A program made the position numbers and the translations under genes. The notes beneath the pieces were generated by a model. It saw nothing but the letters and a program-made list of their open reading frames with translations, did no database searches and was not told where the DNA came from. Shown here one piece after another: positions 5,474 to 6,845 of a stretch of 6,845 bases of DNA; within the stretch, counting starts at the first letter, position 1, and each line of letters starts with the position of its first letter. Location: assembly GCA_024279745.1 (NCBI GenBank), contig JAJRRE010000343.1, positions 1 through 6,845 on the forward strand, in the 5' to 3' direction. This DNA comes from Alphaproteobacteria bacterium. Its GTDB lineage: Bacteria > Pseudomonadota > Alphaproteobacteria > Rhizobiales > Hyphomicrobiaceae.

Positions 5474-6845
5474 TTACTTGATCAAGCGCGGTGCGTTCTT
5501 GGCCGTTGCCAATGCGGCACCGATCTCGTTAAACGATTGGCGCAATTGCTCACCATCATAAGGGAAGAAGGTATGCGCAGCAGACGTGGCACAAGCATTC
5601 AACGTTGCTCGCTGGGTTGATCCTGCTGGAACCCCAAACCCGACCGTGTAGATAATCACGCCAGCATCTTTCATTTCCTGACAATATCTGCGCGCCATGG
5701 TGGATGATGAACTTTTGTCCCCATAAGATGTGTTGTAGTCACCGTCCGTCATCAACACAACCGCTTTGATATTGTCCTTGTCGCCATAACTCTTTGCTGC
5801 ACTGCTCACTGGAAATACATCATTCCACTGGGGTGAAACCGTATACCAGGACCAGGCCGTTCCAAGATGTCCTGCCGTGTCGCCGCTAGCTACAAAGCTG
5901 TCAACGTGGTTTCGAAGCATATTTATATCCGACGTTAAAGGCTTGATTTCCGGGACCCGGCATTTTGGATCGACTGAGTACTGGTTGGTTGCAGATTGGC
6001 CAGGAAGATAGGGGCCAACATACTGTTTGAGTGCCGGTTCTGCGCTGGTGTAACGCTGAGATGAAACCCGCTCGGTGACACATGAAATCAACTGCTTAAC
6101 GGTGCCAGTTTCAACTTGTGCATATTCGGCACAATAGCGCTCAGTTTTTTCTTCGCTATCGTCGTTTTCGTCGTCGCCATGTTCGTCGTCTTTTTCGTCA
6201 TCGTCTTTTTCGTCATCGTCTTTTTCGTCATCTTTGTCATCGTCTTTGTCGTCTTTGCCATCGTCATCGCTTTCGTCGTCGCGATCACCATGATCCTCGT
6301 CGTCCTTACCATCGTCATCGCTCTCGTCGTCGCGATCACCATGATCTTCGTCGTCGTTGCCATCGTCATCGCTGTCGTCGTCGCGATCACCATGATCTTC
6401 GTCGTCTTTGCCATCGTCATCGCTTTCGTCGTCGCGATCACCATGATCTTCGTCGTCTTTGCCATCGTCATCGCTTTCGTCGTCGCGATCACCATGATCT
6501 TCGTCGTCCTTGCCATCGTCATCGCTTTCGTCGTCGCGATCACCATGATCTTCGTCGTCTTTGCCATCGTCATCGCTTTCGTCGTCGCGATCACCATGAT
6601 CTTCGTCGTCCTTGCCATCGTCATCGCTTTCGCCGTCGCGATCGTCTTCTTTGTCTTTCTCAGGGTCATAACCGCCATCGCGCTCATTTCCTAAGTCTTT
6701 GACGGCACCTTCATCATGATACTCGTCATCGCCCTTGTCTTCGTCATCATCTTTTTCGTCGTCTTTGTCATCGCTTTCGCCGTCGCTATCGCCATGCTCG
6801 TCGTCTTTTCCGTCGTCATCGCCTTCGTTATCACTATCGCCATGC
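5474..6845 (-). CDS. TadG-like pilus-assembly protein, second half of a VWA domain with a large acidic repeat insertion (5' end outside window)
   Basis: The frame is open from the window edge to TAA 5474-5476, giving 456 visible residues. Residues 1 to about 230 are almost entirely Asp, Glu, Gly, Lys, Ser and His, with a 7 x 17-aa tandem array at 70-188. From about 231 the sequence turns ordinary: ERYCAEYAQVETGTVKQLISCVTERVSSQ, PLTSDINML (302-310), TAGHLGTAWSWYTVSP (323-338), the VWA motif VVLMTDGDYNT (362-372), AGVIIYTVGFGV (394-405) and a final amphipathic helix ending PRLIK. This order, with CVTER and PLTSD preceding the TDG motif and a short helix at the very end, is that of TadE/TadG-family Flp-pilus proteins, which are anchored by an N-terminal TM helix and act in the periplasm. 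The TM helix and the first metal-site motif (DxSxS) would lie beyond 6845 and are not seen. The TTG at 6091 is an internal Leu codon, because coding continues upstream without a stop. The gene ends before a strong terminator. TadG assignment is inferred from motif order; a stand-alone secreted VWA protein is the alternative. Confidence 0.78.
   Translation of the reverse strand, partial: HGDSDNEGDDDGKDDEHGDSDGESDDKDDEKDDDEDKGDDEYHDEGAVKDLGNERDGGYDPEKDKEDDRDGESDDDGKDDEDHGDRDDESDDDGKDDEDHGDRDDESDDDGKDDEDHGDRDDESDDDGKDDEDHGDRDDESDDDGKDDEDHGDRDDDSDDDGNDDEDHGDRDDESDDDGKDDEDHGDRDDESDDDGKDDKDDDKDDEKDDDEKDDDEKDDEHGDDENDDSEEKTERYCAEYAQVETGTVKQLISCVTERVSSQRYTSAEPALKQYVGPYLPGQSATNQYSVDPKCRVPEIKPLTSDINMLRNHVDSFVASGDTAGHLGTAWSWYTVSPQWNDVFPVSSAAKSYGDKDNIKAVVLMTDGDYNTSYGDKSSSSTMARRYCQEMKDAGVIIYTVGFGVPAGSTQRATLNACATSAAHTFFPYDGEQLRQSFNEIGAALATAKNAPRLIK
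6281..6637 (-). repeat. Seven tandem 51-bp repeats encoding a 17-residue acidic unit
   Basis: Seven consecutive units of exactly 51 bp begin at 6281, 6332, 6383, 6434, 6485, 6536 and 6587. Each encodes DDESDDDGKDDEDHGDR on the minus strand with few changes. The units at 6383, 6434 and 6536 are identical in DNA. The one at 6485 differs by a single synonymous base, and the one at 6587 has DG for DD. The unit at 6332 has two residue changes (E to D, K to N). The unit at 6281 has only synonymous changes. Decayed copies continue on both sides (6230-6280; relatives such as DDDGKDDEHGDSDGES near 6790). Because the unit is divisible by three, copy-number changes keep the reading frame. Confidence 0.95.

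Noticed and set aside
5901..6091. TTG at 6091 as the start of a short stand-alone VWA protein
   Set aside because: The frame is open and coding upstream, and a start here would remove half of the VWA fold, including its first metal motif.
6230..6640. CRISPR array
   Set aside because: The 51-bp units are contiguous, with no unique spacers, and they encode a continuous protein.
6088..6687. Minus-strand open frame giving Thr/Met/Lys-rich repeats (TMAKTTKIMVIAT)
   Set aside because: It is the array read one base out of frame. It stops as soon as the VWA half-domain begins and has no recognisable domain.
6116..6702. Long plus-strand open frames opposite the acidic array, one very hydrophobic (FVVAITMIFVV repeats) and one Arg/His-rich
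   Set aside because: They are antisense shadows. Asp and Glu codons read in reverse give Val, Ile, Leu and Phe codons, and a stop-free 51-bp repeat keeps every frame open. The hydrophobic frame is not a membrane protein gene; the minus acidic frame is the one that joins the VWA domain.

Overview
The window looks like a chromosomal segment of an alphaproteobacterium. This rests on a succinylase-type lysine/diaminopimelate pathway (DapD, DapE), a TadG-like pilus-assembly protein with the CVTER...PLTSD...MTDGxYNT sequence style common in that class, moderate-to-high GC with strong C/G third positions, and DUF805 membrane proteins. I cannot fix the genus; a Maricaulales/Hyphomonadales-type marine lineage is a guess. 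Nothing indicates a phage, plasmid, insertion sequence or CRISPR array.

Layout, left to right. Positions 1-171 hold the 3' end of a plus-strand gene of unrecognised function, read open from the window edge. It converges on the minus-strand block, and a 10-bp perfect inverted repeat (217-253) sits between the two stop codons as a likely shared terminator. From 315 to 5228 six genes all lie on the minus strand. In transcription order they are dapD (4386-5228), a 190-aa DUF805 protein (3576-4148), a 146-aa DUF805 protein with a TTG start (2997-3437), a 265-aa two-TM protein of unknown function (2145-2942), a third DUF805 protein of 153 aa (1572-2033) and dapE (315-1529). Gaps run from 42 to 237 bp, so the block may be one operon or two or three units. 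DapD makes N-succinyl-2-amino-6-ketopimelate and DapE later removes the succinyl group, so the two ends of the block are cytosolic steps of meso-DAP/lysine synthesis, feeding peptidoglycan and protein. The four genes between them encode small inner-membrane proteins with no established link to that pathway.

Upstream of dapD, behind a strong Rho-independent terminator (5401-5436), is the 3' part of a separate minus-strand gene (5474 to beyond 6845). Its C-terminal ~225 residues are the second half of a TadG-type VWA domain. The preceding ~230 residues, open to the window edge, are an extremely Asp/Glu-rich segment with seven exact-length 51-bp (17-aa) tandem repeats at 6281-6637. This acidic array, apparently inserted inside a VWA/TadG protein, is the most unusual thing in the window. 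Next is the set of three divergent DUF805 paralogues plus an uncharacterised membrane protein enclosed between dapD and dapE.
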